A stretch of DNA of 64,000 nt from Ruegeria atlantica (GCF_013032005.1 NZ_WQBE01000001.1:310001-374000); one strand, 5' to 3'. Counted from the stretch's first letter, positions 42,951 to 51,664 are shown. Notes: generated from the letters alone by a model not told the origin. Numbers and translations are program-made.

Positions 42951-44174
42951 ATGATGAAAGACCTGATCAATCGCCCCGAGTTCTTCACCAGCCACAATGG
43001 TGACAAGGCGCCGTTGCCGTTTAGCAAGGCAGAATATGACCGACGTCTGGCCAGCCTGCGTGCGACGATGGCGGCGCGTGATATCCCGGCGGTGCTGCTG
43101 ACGTCGATGCACAACATCGCCTACTACTCGGGCTTTTTGTATTGCGCGTTTGGACGCCCGTATGGCTGCGTTGTCACCCAAGAAAGCTGCACCACGGTTT
43201 CGGCGAATATCGACGCTGGCCAGCCTTGGCGGCGCTCGGTCGAAGAGAATGTGATCTATACCGATTGGCAACGGAACAACTATTGGCGTGCGGTGGCCAG
43301 CCTGATTGGGTCTGCGGGACGGATCGGTATCGAGGGCGATCACATGACACTGGCGATGCGCGATACGGCGTTGGACATATTGGGCGGGCCAGAGTTAGTG
43401 GACATCGCGCCGGATACGATGGCCGCGCGCATGGTAAAATCGGCTGAAGAGATCGAACTGATCAAAGGTGGCGCGCGTACGGCTGATGTCGGTGGCGCGG
43501 CCATCCATGCCGCGATCCGCGAAGGCGCGACCGAGATTGAGATCGCCATGGCCGGCCGCGACGCGATGGAGGCTGAGATTGCGCGTGCCTATCCGGATGC
43601 AGAATATCGCGACACGTGGGTTTGGTTCCAGTCCGGTCTGAATACCGATGGGGCGCATAACCCGGTCACAAAACGGGCGCTGCAAAAGGGCGATATCCTG
43701 TCGCTGAACACGTTCCCGATGATCTCGGGCTATTACACTGCGCTGGAACGCACCTTGTTTCTGGGTGAACCCGACCCCGAAAGCCTGCGCATCTGGAAGG
43801 CGAATGTCGCTGCGCATGAGTTGGGCCTGGGCCTGATCAAACCTGGCGCGACCTGCTCTGGAATCTGTGAAGAGATCAACCGGTTCTTCGCTGACGAAGG
43901 TTTGCTGCAATACCGCTCGTTCGGCTATGGTCATTCCTTCGGCATTCTCAGCCACTATTACGGTCGCGAGGCTGGGCTTGAGCTGCGCGAAGACATCGAC
44001 ACTGTGCTGGAGCCCGGTATGGTCGTATCCATTGAACCGATGCTGTGGATCCCCGAAGGCCAGAAAGGCGCAGGCGGGTATCGCGAGCATGACATCCTTG
44101 TGGTCGAGGATTCTGGAGCCGAAAACATCACCGGCTTCCCCTATGGCCCCGAACACAACACGATCAGCACCTGA
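42951..44174 (+). CDS. Creatinase (creatine amidinohydrolase)
   Basis: The 407-residue protein closely resembles Pseudomonas creatinase along its whole length: SMHNIAYYSGFLYCAFGRPY, ANIDAGQPWRR, FQSGLNTDGAHNPVTKR with the catalytic histidine (His236 here, equivalent to His232 of the Pseudomonas enzyme), GYYTALERTLFLG, and FGYGHSFGILSHYYGREAGL. It hydrolyses creatine to sarcosine and urea without metal. GAGGAG precedes two adjacent ATGs (42951 and 42954), and either may be used. The ABC transporter genes just upstream on the same strand are a natural candidate for substrate uptake, and the sox operon in this window could consume the sarcosine. Confidence 0.9.
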   Translation: MMKDLINRPEFFTSHNGDKAPLPFSKAEYDRRLASLRATMAARDIPAVLLTSMHNIAYYSGFLYCAFGRPYGCVVTQESCTTVSANIDAGQPWRRSVEENVIYTDWQRNNYWRAVASLIGSAGRIGIEGDHMTLAMRDTALDILGGPELVDIAPDTMAARMVKSAEEIELIKGGARTADVGGAAIHAAIREGATEIEIAMAGRDAMEAEIARAYPDAEYRDTWVWFQSGLNTDGAHNPVTKRALQKGDILSLNTFPMISGYYTALERTLFLGEPDPESLRIWKANVAAHELGLGLIKPGATCSGICEEINRFFADEGLLQYRSFGYGHSFGILSHYYGREAGLELREDIDTVLEPGMVVSIEPMLWIPEGQKGAGGYREHDILVVEDSGAENITGFPYGPEHNTIST

Positions 44175-44308
44175 TCGGATCGGCAGGAAGGGCGATCTGC
44201 CTTTCCTGCCTCACGTTGACGGCAATGGTCAGCGTGGTCATGCCCAGGTGGGGTTGATTGTCCGGCTCAGCGGTGTGTATCTGACGACAGTGTTTGAAAG
44301 GATGCGCC

Positions 44309-45151
44309 GTGGGACATTACGAACTGCCATCGGGAGCTGCTGCCTATTTTATTAACCTGGATCGGGTGCCCGAGCGGGCCGAGTTCATGGAAGGTCAGTT
44401 CGCCGACACAGGATTGCGTGGCGCACAGCGGTTCAGCGCAGTGGACGGTCAGCAACCCGGCGCACTGGATGACAATTGCTACGTTCCCGGCGCCGGTACC
44501 CGATGGGGGCTGACACAAAGCGAAATCGCCTGCTTTGAAAGCCACCGCGCCGTTTGGCGGGTTGCTGTGGATCAGAACCTGAGCAAGGTTGCGATTTTTG
44601 AGGATGACGTTGAAATGTCGGCTCAGGCCGGGGCCGCCATCGCGGCTTTGCTGGCGGATGATGCGGGTTTTGATCTGATCAAGCTGGATTATTCGCCACG
44701 TTCCATGCGGTTTGGGCCGCTTGAGTCGATTGCAGACGTTCCAGTTCGCCCAATGTTGGAAATGGCCCCCAGTTCTGCTGCCTACATTCTGACGCAAGCG
44801 GCTTGTCGCAAACTGCTGTCCTGGTCTGAGGAGTATTCGGACCATCTGGACGACTTTATCTCGCTCCCACGTCCCGACTGGCGCATGTGTCAGTGTTTTC
44901 CGGCCGTAGGGGTGCAGATGATGTGGTCCAAGCAGCAGGAACAGACTGCCGAACCCGTCAAGGTTAGCGAGCGGTCGCAGGATCAGAAAACCAACAGCGG
45001 GTTGGACAAGGGGCCATTGGGGTTCCGTATACGCCGCGAGCTGCAAGCCGCGCGGCGCAAACTGTATTGGCGCGCAGGCGGGCAGGACAGGTTGTTGGCA
45101 CAGGGTGGGTTTGCGGGCTTTATTCCCTGCGCCGAAGACCTAAACGTCTAA
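44309..45151 (+). CDS. Glycosyltransferase family 25 (LPS-type) protein
   Basis: The start is GTG 44309, preceded by AAAGGA; a TTG at 44294 is less likely. The 280-residue protein has AAYFINLDRVPERAEFMEGQ at the N-terminus and LTQSEIACFESHRAVWRVAV with KVAIFEDDVEM, the GT25 signature including the acidic nucleotide-sugar site. Such enzymes usually add galactose or related sugars to lipopolysaccharide core or to proteins. It stands alone, 134 bases after creatinase, and is probably a separate transcription unit. Confidence 0.87.
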   Translation: MGHYELPSGAAAYFINLDRVPERAEFMEGQFADTGLRGAQRFSAVDGQQPGALDDNCYVPGAGTRWGLTQSEIACFESHRAVWRVAVDQNLSKVAIFEDDVEMSAQAGAAIAALLADDAGFDLIKLDYSPRSMRFGPLESIADVPVRPMLEMAPSSAAYILTQAACRKLLSWSEEYSDHLDDFISLPRPDWRMCQCFPAVGVQMMWSKQQEQTAEPVKVSERSQDQKTNSGLDKGPLGFRIRRELQAARRKLYWRAGGQDRLLAQGGFAGFIPCAEDLNV

Positions 45152-45279
45152 CTTGTCACATAGGCCGCCTAAAGGGCGTTCGTGACCATTGATCTGGTAA
45201 CCCTCGCATAAGCGTTAACAAAACTGTCAGTTTGATATAAGCTTTCAGTGTTTTTGTGGTTGAAGCTTGGGTGTGCGGT

Positions 45280-45648
45280 GTGAGTCAGACAATCTATGAA
45301 AGATACGGCGGATTCAAAACGATCAGTCGGATCGTTATGACGTTCTATGAAATGGCATTGGACTCCGATCAGATCGGTGGTCATTTCGAAGACATCGACA
45401 TGCCGCGCCTGATCGATCACCAGACCAAGTTCGTGTCTTCTCTGGTTGGTGGTCCTGCTTCTTTTAGCGATGACAGGATTGAGGCGGTTCATCGACACCT
45501 GAATATCTCTCATGCGGATTTTGATGAGATGGCCGAACTATTTGCCGAGGCCCTTTCTATGCACGGTATGGAAGACGGTCACATCAAGATCGCCTTGAAC
45601 GCCATTGAATCCAAACGCGCAATTATTGTAACCCGTGACGCCGCATGA
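45280..45648 (+). CDS. Truncated haemoglobin (group 1 type)
   Basis: The 122-residue globin starts at GTG 45280 (MSQTIYERYGG); upstream in-frame GTGs at 45256 and 45271 are possible but give an atypical N-terminus. Family features are YGGFKTISRIVMTFYEMAL with the B10-region tyrosine, HFEDIDMPRLIDHQTKFVSS in the E helix, and HRHLNISHADFDEM with the proximal (F8) histidine. It would bind O2, NO or CO through haem. Its stop overlaps the start of the cyclase gene by four bases (ATGA at 45645-45648), so the two proteins are made together. Confidence 0.87.
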   Translation: MSQTIYERYGGFKTISRIVMTFYEMALDSDQIGGHFEDIDMPRLIDHQTKFVSSLVGGPASFSDDRIEAVHRHLNISHADFDEMAELFAEALSMHGMEDGHIKIALNAIESKRAIIVTRDAA

Positions 45649-46703
45649 GTATTTCAGCGATAAACGAACAGTTGCTGCGGGCGATCGGAGTTGGCGTGGC
45701 TGTTGTGCGTGCCTCAGACCTGAGTTTTGTGTTTCACAATGGGCCGTTTGCCGAATGGTTTGGGGTTCCGACCGAAGGACAGACCCTGCTGGATTTGCTT
45801 CCATCTTTGGATCAGCGTGAATTGGAGGACGTCAAGCAATCGGGGCTTCGCTATACAGTCGAATTGCAGATCAAGCCAAAACGCAGAACGCTGATTTTTG
45901 CAACGGCTGTATCGCTCGCGAATGGCTTGTCTGAACAGGTTTTGGTTGTGGAATGCCAGAACATTACTCGCATCCGCGAGCTGGAAAGCATGATCGATAG
46001 CTACTCGACAATGGTCGAACGCAACACGCGCGAATTGGAGCGTGAGAAAGAGCGTGTCGAGCGGTTGCTGCTGAACCTTATGCCGCGGGCAGTGTACGAA
46101 GAGTTCAAGACCTTCGGTGTCGTTACGCCGCAGCTATATGATCAGGTGTCGGTGGTGATGCTGGATTTCGTGGGCTTTACCGATTTCGCCGCCAAGACCG
46201 ATCCAACCGTCACGTTAAGCGAGTTGAACGACATCTTCACTGCGTTCGACCGTATCGTCGAACAATTCGGATGCGAGCGGATCAAGACCATCGGTGACGC
46301 CTATCTGGCAGTGTCTGGTATGCCTGACGCGACACCGGATCATGCCACGGCCGTGGCACATTGCGCCGTTCGCTTCCTACGGTATCTGGAGCGGCGCAAT
46401 GAAAGCCATCCGCATAAATGGCAGGCCCGGATTGGCCTTGGCATGGGGGCTGCGGTGGGCTCTGTCGTTGGGATACAGAAATACGTCTATGACGTGTTCG
46501 GTCCGGCTGTGAACATTGCTTCGCGCCTGCAAGTCTTTGCAAACCCAATGCATATCGTCGCCCCAGAAGAGATGAAATTTGCCTTGATTGATGAGTTCCA
46601 GGTCGCGGATATCGGGCGCGTGGATATCAAAGGCATGGGGGAAATGGAGTTGATTAACGTCACCTCTGGCCTCAGCGCACCACAGCCGCTGAGCAGGTTC
46701 TGA
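45645..46703 (+). CDS. PAS-linked class III adenylate cyclase
   Basis: The 352-residue soluble protein has a PAS-like sensor (about 10-110, starting GVGVAVVRASDLSFVFHNG), a coiled coil (about 112-145, ELEREKERVERLLLNLMP) and a class III cyclase domain (about 165-345). Catalytic residues are complete: metal Asp174 and Asp218, adenine-specifying Lys214 and Asp283, and transition-state Asn290 and Arg294 (VYDVFGPAVNIASR). These predict ATP, not GTP, as substrate, giving cAMP. The coiled-coil linker ending in LLLNLMP resembles that of haem- and gas-sensing guanylate cyclases. The coupled globin gene suggests gas-responsive signalling. Confidence 0.9.
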   Translation: MSISAINEQLLRAIGVGVAVVRASDLSFVFHNGPFAEWFGVPTEGQTLLDLLPSLDQRELEDVKQSGLRYTVELQIKPKRRTLIFATAVSLANGLSEQVLVVECQNITRIRELESMIDSYSTMVERNTRELEREKERVERLLLNLMPRAVYEEFKTFGVVTPQLYDQVSVVMLDFVGFTDFAAKTDPTVTLSELNDIFTAFDRIVEQFGCERIKTIGDAYLAVSGMPDATPDHATAVAHCAVRFLRYLERRNESHPHKWQARIGLGMGAAVGSVVGIQKYVYDVFGPAVNIASRLQVFANPMHIVAPEEMKFALIDEFQVADIGRVDIKGMGEMELINVTSGLSAPQPLSRF

Positions 46704-46706
46704 TCG

Positions 46707-47321
46707 TCAGTCGTCCTGCGGCACCAACCCCAAACCCCGCAAATAAATGCCGATGCCGGATTCCAGCAAGTCTTCGGGTGAAAATGGGGAACTGGCGCCA
46801 GTGTTGCGGGCGTAAAGTTCAACAACGCCGTGGCTCATGGCCCAGATATGGGCGCTGAACATGGATGCGGGCGGGCGCTTTTCCGGTGGAATGTGTTGCG
46901 ACAGATCAGCCGCTGCTTTCTCCAGTACTGCTTTGGCACGGTTTGCGGCCAAGGATAGTTCAGGTGTTCGATTGATCGAAATCCCGCTTTCGAACATCGC
47001 GATGTAATGGCCAGGATGTTTGCGGGCAAATGCCAGATAGGCACGGCCTGTCGCCTCGAACGCGGCGAGCGCTGAGGGCTGGCCCTTGTCATAGGCGTAT
47101 TGCATCAGATCCGAGAACATCTCGAACCCTTGCCGGGCGGCTTCGGCGATCAGGTCTTCGCGCCCGTGGAAATGCCGGTAAACCGCAGCGGGGGTGACAC
47201 CGGCGGTTTTCGCCGCTTCGGACAGGGTAAAGCCGGTCGGACCTTTTTCTTCGATCAGAGACAGAGCAGCCTCGATCAAAGCCTGTTTCAGGTTCCCGTG
47301 GTGATACCCGCGTTTTGTCAT
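46707..47321 (-). CDS. TetR/AcrR-family transcriptional regulator
   Basis: The 204-residue protein has the N-terminal TetR HTH: YHHGNLKQALIEAALSLIEE, then LSEAAKTAGVTPAAVYRHFH. The C-terminal domain carries a WHG-type segment (HIWAMSHGVVELYARN). These regulators usually repress nearby genes until a small ligand binds. It converges on the cyclase gene, ending four bases after it, and is followed upstream by ppk2 on the same strand after 75 bases. No operator was identified with confidence. Confidence 0.9.
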   Translation of the reverse strand: MTKRGYHHGNLKQALIEAALSLIEEKGPTGFTLSEAAKTAGVTPAAVYRHFHGREDLIAEAARQGFEMFSDLMQYAYDKGQPSALAAFEATGRAYLAFARKHPGHYIAMFESGISINRTPELSLAANRAKAVLEKAAADLSQHIPPEKRPPASMFSAHIWAMSHGVVELYARNTGASSPFSPEDLLESGIGIYLRGLGLVPQDD

Positions 47322-47396
47322 TCCTGCTTCAGGTGCCCTTTTTCAAGTTATAGAATTCATGACATAATTCGCGAAAAGACATTCGTCCACCACCTG

Positions 47397-48266
47397 TCAC
47401 GCATCCCAAATCTCTGGCCCGCCACAGATATCGGGGTCATTCGCGCCTATGGCGTCTTCGTCCTTTTCGTCATAGTCCAGCGCGTGCAGAACCGTACGAA
47501 TAGCAGCCAGCCGCGCGCGTTTCTTGTCGTCGGATCGCACGATGGTCCAGGGGCAGTGTTCCGTGTGGCTGCGCGTCAGGGTTTCTTCGATCGACTGGCT
47601 GTATTCATCCCATTTGTTCAGACCCGCGATATCAATCGGGCTGAGTTTCCACTGCTTCAGTGGGTCAGTTTCACGCGCCAGAAAACGGTTGAGCTGTTCT
47701 GCTCGCCCGACATTGAGCCAGAATTTAAACAGTTTGATCCCGTCATTCACCAAACCGGTTTCCAACGGCAGGACCTGTCGGAAAAACCGTTCACGTTCTT
47801 CTGCTGTGCAAAAGCCAAAGACGTTTTCAACAACACCGCGGTTATACCAGCTGCGGTCAAAGAACACGATCTCACCAGCGGCAGGCAAATGTGCGATATA
47901 TCGTTGAAAATACCACTGACTGCGCTCAGTGTCCGAGGGTTTGCTTAGCGCAACATTGCGTGCGCCGCGTGGGTTCAGGTTTTCGCGGAACCGCTTGATC
48001 GTGCCCCCTTTGCCAGCAGCGTCCCGACCTTCGAAAATAAGCAATATGCGATGGTCGGTTTCCTTGAGCCAGGACTGCATCTTGACCAGTTCGATCTGAA
48101 GCATTTCCATCTGTTTTTCGTATTCCTTACGCTTCATTCGTTCGTCGTAAGGGAAGGTGGGGTTCAGGATGTCGCCTTTTTCGGACTTTTCGATGGCCGA
48201 ACGCACCTCTTTCGGGGCGTCATTCTTAAAGTACTTTTCGATGGAGCCTTTTTCGGAACGGGCCAT
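47397..48266 (-). CDS. ppk2: Polyphosphate kinase 2
   Basis: The 289-residue enzyme has Walker A in [16 protein letters not shown] (about 79-94), the Walker B/lid region [20 protein letters not shown], and [16 protein letters not shown] of the PPK2 family. PPK2 enzymes make NTPs from NDPs with polyphosphate, or the reverse. The single-domain length and motifs fit class I, which phosphorylates nucleoside diphosphates. It lies between a TetR gene and an alpha/beta hydrolase gene on the same strand. A perfect inverted repeat precedes it (48284-48305). Confidence 0.93.
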   Translation of the reverse strand: MARSEKGSIEKYFKNDAPKEVRSAIEKSEKGDILNPTFPYDERMKRKEYEKQMEMLQIELVKMQSWLKETDHRILLIFEGRDAAGKGGTIKRFRENLNPRGARNVALSKPSDTERSQWYFQRYIAHLPAAGEIVFFDRSWYNRGVVENVFGFCTAEERERFFRQVLPLETGLVNDGIKLFKFWLNVGRAEQLNRFLARETDPLKQWKLSPIDIAGLNKWDEYSQSIEETLTRSHTEHCPWTIVRSDDKKRARLAAIRTVLHALDYDEKDEDAIGANDPDICGGPEIWDA

Positions 48267-48283
48267 GTGTTACCTCGCCATAA

Positions 48284-48305
48284 AATCCATATCCTACTAT
48301 GGATT
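48284..48305. promoter_or_regulatory. Perfect 8-base inverted repeat upstream of ppk2
   Basis: AATCCATA (48284-48291) and TATGGATT (48298-48305) are exact inverted repeats with a six-base centre, 18 bases before the ppk2 ATG. It could be an operator, for example for the nearby TetR protein, or an intercistronic hairpin. Its AT-rich arms make a strong terminator unlikely. Confidence 0.4.
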
Positions 48306-48315
48306 AGCGGCGGGC

Positions 48316-49263
48316 CTAACGCAAACCCGCTCGTTGTGCGGCACGGTCGATGGCGGCAGCAACTTCGGGTGCAGCAACGACCTGTGGCATGTGCCCAATT
48401 CCAGGCAGTTCAATCAGTTCCGCTCCGGGGATTTGTTCGATCAGTCGATGTGAATGCCAGCCCAACCCAACGGTATCATCGGCGGTGCCATGGACGATCT
48501 CGGTCGGCACGTCTATCTCGCCGTATCGCGGTTGTAGGGCGCGGACTTCTTTCAGCAAATTGGCGCGCTGCTTGGCATTTGCATGCATCGAAGCCCGGCG
48601 CATGGTTAGTCCGGGGCCGAAATGGTCGGCATATCCTTCGGGTGCGGTCTGCGGTGCGAACACCTTGTCCAAAGCTTTTTCAACGTACCATTCGGGCACA
48701 AAGGCAGTGATCAGGGGCAGGGCGGTGACATTGCCGGTGGGTGTCGCCGCCAATGTGTTGAACCCGTCCAGAGGTGTCTCCCACGGGATGGCGGCAGCTG
48801 CGATCAGGACCAGCCCCGAGATATTGTCTGGCCGCGTAACAGCCCAAGCAAGTGAGACGGATCCGCCATAACTTTGCCCTGCGACGATAGGTTTTTCCGC
48901 ACCCAGTTGCGCGGCAGCCTTTTGCAGGATTTCCGCTTGCTGCTCAATGGTCTCACCGTCCGGATTGAAGCTGGCGCTATATCCCAGACCCGGTCGATCA
49001 AACACAATCACACGGTAGTTTTCCGCCAGGATAGGAGCCAAGGCAAAGGTCATGTCGCGCGTGTTGCCGCTGGACCCATGGATCAGCACAACATCCGGGC
49101 CTTCACCCATCACCACCGCATGCACTGGGATGCCATTGACTTCGACGATTTGACCTTCGGGGGGGAAGGCGGCTTCGGCACGGGCTTCATTCCGACCAGC
49201 GCGCCAGAGTGCGAGGGCCCATAGCAAGACCAGCAAAGTCAAAGCTATGAGGCCGACGCGCAT
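48316..49263 (-). CDS. Membrane-anchored alpha/beta hydrolase
   Basis: The start is ATG 49263. The 315-residue protein has an N-terminal signal anchor (VGLIALTLLVLLWALALW), the oxyanion strand DVVLIHGSSGNTRDM, FDRPGLGYSA, nucleophile elbow GQSYGG, and the C-terminal Asp (HGTADDTVG) and His (GIGHMPQ). The catalytic domain would sit on the periplasmic side. Substrate unknown. It lies seven bases downstream of metA on the same strand, so the two may be cotranscribed. Confidence 0.85.
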   Translation of the reverse strand: MRVGLIALTLLVLLWALALWRAGRNEARAEAAFPPEGQIVEVNGIPVHAVVMGEGPDVVLIHGSSGNTRDMTFALAPILAENYRVIVFDRPGLGYSASFNPDGETIEQQAEILQKAAAQLGAEKPIVAGQSYGGSVSLAWAVTRPDNISGLVLIAAAAIPWETPLDGFNTLAATPTGNVTALPLITAFVPEWYVEKALDKVFAPQTAPEGYADHFGPGLTMRRASMHANAKQRANLLKEVRALQPRYGEIDVPTEIVHGTADDTVGLGWHSHRLIEQIPGAELIELPGIGHMPQVVAAPEVAAAIDRAAQRAGLR

Positions 49264-49270
49264 CACCGGA

Positions 49271-50209
49271 TCAGGCCCTCAGATCGGTCTGATCGACACC
49301 GATCCGATTGATATCATAGGGCGTTGTCCCATAAATCTCGCTGATCCAGTTGCCATAGAGCAAATGCGCATGGCTGCGCCACCTGTTCTGTGGTGTCTGG
49401 CTTGGATCGTCGTCCGGATAGTAATTCATGGGCACGTTGATCGGCGTGCCGTTGGCAACATCGCGGTCGTATTCTTGCTTCAACGTATCGCTGTCATATT
49501 CGAAATGGTTGAAGATATAGATGGCACGATGGTTCCGATCTTCGACCAGACAGGGACCAACATCGTCGCTGCCCAGCAGGGTTACCAAACCGTTTGCGGC
49601 ATCAATCTCATTTTGTTTCATTTCCGTCCAGCGGCTGACCGGAATCACGCAATCATCCGAGAATCCGCGCAGGAACGGCGAGGCCGGATTAAGGTTCGCA
49701 TGCCGGAAACAACCAAACGCCTTAGCGTCCAACATATGTTTCTTGACGCCATGGAAGTGATTGATCATCGCCATTCCACCCCAGCACACTCCAAAGGTAG
49801 AATGCACATTGGTCTGCGTCCATTCGAATACTTCGCGCATTTCGTCCCAATAGGTGACGTTGTCGAATTCCAAATGCTCAATCGGGGCACCGGTGATGAT
49901 CAGCCCGTCAAATTTCTCGTCCTTCACCTCCTGAAAAGGGCGATAGAATTCGGCCATATGCTCGGCCGCGGTGTTCTTGGTGCGGTGTTCCGTCATCCGG
50001 ATCAGCGACAAATCGATCTGCAACGGAGTCGCCCCGATCAGGCGGGCAAACTGATTTTCAGTCTGAATCTTCTTGGGCATCAGATTCAGTAACCCGATCC
50101 GCAGGGGGCGAATGTCTTGACGCATTGCCTGATCCTCGGCCATGACCGATACGCCCTCTTGGGTGAGAACTTCAAATGCGGGCAGGTCAGAGGGGATCTT
50201 GATCGGCAT
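49271..50209 (-). CDS. metA: Homoserine O-acyltransferase MetA, predicted acetyl-CoA type
   Basis: The start is ATG 50209, giving the standard [12 protein letters not shown]-terminus; a TTG three codons upstream is unlikely. With this numbering the nucleophile is Cys142 (FGVCWGGMA), and the His-Glu pair lies in FNHFEYDSD. The acyl-CoA-selecting residue is Glu111 ([10 protein letters not shown]). Glu at 111 marks acetyl-CoA-using MetA enzymes such as that of Bacillus cereus, while the succinyl-using E. coli enzyme has Gly. The product is therefore probably O-acetylhomoserine, the first committed step of methionine synthesis. No SAM riboswitch is seen in the short upstream gap. Confidence 0.93.
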   Translation of the reverse strand: MPIKIPSDLPAFEVLTQEGVSVMAEDQAMRQDIRPLRIGLLNLMPKKIQTENQFARLIGATPLQIDLSLIRMTEHRTKNTAAEHMAEFYRPFQEVKDEKFDGLIITGAPIEHLEFDNVTYWDEMREVFEWTQTNVHSTFGVCWGGMAMINHFHGVKKHMLDAKAFGCFRHANLNPASPFLRGFSDDCVIPVSRWTEMKQNEIDAANGLVTLLGSDDVGPCLVEDRNHRAIYIFNHFEYDSDTLKQEYDRDVANGTPINVPMNYYPDDDPSQTPQNRWRSHAHLLYGNWISEIYGTTPYDINRIGVDQTDLRA

Positions 50210-50248
50210 CAGGTACAAGCCTTTGGAGTTACAGTGTAGAGGCGGTAA

Positions 50249-51121
50249 TTAAGCCCGGTTTGCGCGGGTCTCAAGGGTGCGTTCGATCAACTCATCGAAA
50301 TCAGCGGCATCACGGACCTTGTGCATGTCATCAGCGGTGACTGTTACACCCCAATTGTCCGCCATCGCCTGATAGCGGGGTTGCCGATGCGCCAGCGCCT
50401 GCGCGTAAGTCCAGCGGATGAACGCGTCGGGGTCTACATCCTCGGATCGGCAGTTATGCTGGGTCAGATAGTCGTCCCAAACACGGACCAGAAATTCGGG
50501 CTGATAAGACATCGGTTTGGGCGCTTTATCAAAGCGGCTGATCAGCTCTGCCGTGTGATCTTCATCCCCTTGAATCCAAATCATCAAGGTTTGGCGAGAC
50601 AGTTCGGACAACACGTGATCTGTAGAATTTTCCGGGTCTACCCATTCGCAGATCGACCCGCCGGTGTCGCAGATAAAATGCGGGTATTCGTACAGACGTT
50701 GTGCCCGGTCGATGAAATACTCGGTATCCAGAAGCGCGTGAATCTCCGCCTGCCGGAATTGTTCCTGCCTGCGTTTGTATTCGGGCAGTTCCAAACCACC
50801 TAGCGCCGGATTTCCGGGCTTACCCAAATAGGCGGCGACAGGCGTCAGGTTCTCGAACGAGATATTCGAGCCAATAAAGATCGAATCCGACAACAGCAGT
50901 TCGCGCAGAAAGGGGACTTTCATCGCCTCGGCTTTGGCATTGTCAGCGATGTATTCACCCATGTACCGGGTACCGATGCGGTAATCGATCGAATAGTGGA
51001 ACCAATCGCCCGAGTCGCGCAGCACGTTCGACACATAGGTTTTGCCCAGGCCCGACATGCCAAAGAACAGCACCTTTTTTCGCGCCGCATCGCGCCAATC
51101 TTTTGCCGAGCTGTAGATCAT
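50249..51121 (-). CDS. P-loop ATPase/kinase-like protein of unknown role
   Basis: The 290-residue protein has a Walker A motif GMSGLGKT at residues 21-28, and LMIWIQGDEDHTAEL may be a later core strand. The rest (YSIDYRIGTRYMGEYIADNA and YPHFICDTGGSICEWVDPEN) resembles a conserved alphaproteobacterial group annotated only as ATPase. It may be a small-molecule kinase, but no acceptor motif is recognisable. It lies 39 bases upstream of metA on the same strand and is probably the first gene of that unit. Confidence 0.75.
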   Translation of the reverse strand: MIYSSAKDWRDAARKKVLFFGMSGLGKTYVSNVLRDSGDWFHYSIDYRIGTRYMGEYIADNAKAEAMKVPFLRELLLSDSIFIGSNISFENLTPVAAYLGKPGNPALGGLELPEYKRRQEQFRQAEIHALLDTEYFIDRAQRLYEYPHFICDTGGSICEWVDPENSTDHVLSELSRQTLMIWIQGDEDHTAELISRFDKAPKPMSYQPEFLVRVWDDYLTQHNCRSEDVDPDAFIRWTYAQALAHRQPRYQAMADNWGVTVTADDMHKVRDAADFDELIERTLETRANRA

Positions 51122-51607
51122 TGTCCGCCGTCCTTTTTTCCGACCTTGCTAAAACGGGCAGCGGGTGGCGTCAATCGTGTGTACCCGAACGGATTTGGAT
51201 CAACGGCCTGATGGCGGCTGCACCGCCTAGTATCTAAGCCCCACTTTTATGGCGAGAGATCAGATCAGGTGTTCATCGTTTAAAAAACAATGCCCCTATG
51301 GTGACGCCAAAAATCGTCGTCACTGACTTTAGAGTCCAGGTCAGTACGGTCTAGATATGAAATCGCCCCCGGCCCGCAGGGGAAACGGAGCCGCTTCGTC
51401 CAACAGACCCATGACAAAAGAACCATACAAAGGCGCGGACGGCGCAAAAAAGTTAAACGCTGGATTGAGGTAACCAGCCAACGCATCAGCATAGCCCAGA
51501 ACACGCCAAGCAAAAAAGTTCGCCCAATTCGTTGGGGAAAGGTGTATTAGTACGGCCTTGCCCGTTTTTATTTACCCAAGATTCTACCGACTTGGAAACC
51601 GCGCAAA
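51122..51607. other. Long intergenic region with possible gene remnant
   Basis: Nearly 490 bases without a convincing gene. On the minus strand, 51341-51571 is a 76-codon open stretch with protein-like composition (for example NPAFNFFAPSAPLYGSF and GLLDEAAPFPLRAGGDF) but no good start codon or ribosome site. It may be the decayed end of a lost gene. A different-frame stretch at 51280-51513 has poor composition. The promoter of the P-loop gene must lie at the left edge. Confidence 0.4.
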
Positions 51608-51637
51608 GAAAAACCCTGCCGCACAGGCAGGGTTTTC
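51608..51637 (-). terminator. Rho-independent terminator of the porin-like gene
   Basis: AAAACCCTGCC and GGCAGGGTTTT form an 11-base-pair stem around GCACA. Read on the minus strand the stem is followed by TTTTTCTTT, a proper T-run. It lies 27 bases after the stop codon of the gene at 51665. Confidence 0.85.
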
Positions 51638-51664
51638 CAGAGATTTGCAGGTTGTACTAAACCC

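Noticed and set aside
50210-50248. SAM-II riboswitch upstream of metA
   Set aside because: Only about 40 bases separate metA from the upstream gene, and no SAM-II-like stem or pseudoknot pairing is visible.
51280-51513. 77-codon minus-strand frame starting with ATG
   Set aside because: Its composition (many Trp, Arg and Cys) is not protein-like; the other minus-strand frame at 51341-51571 looks more like a gene remnant.
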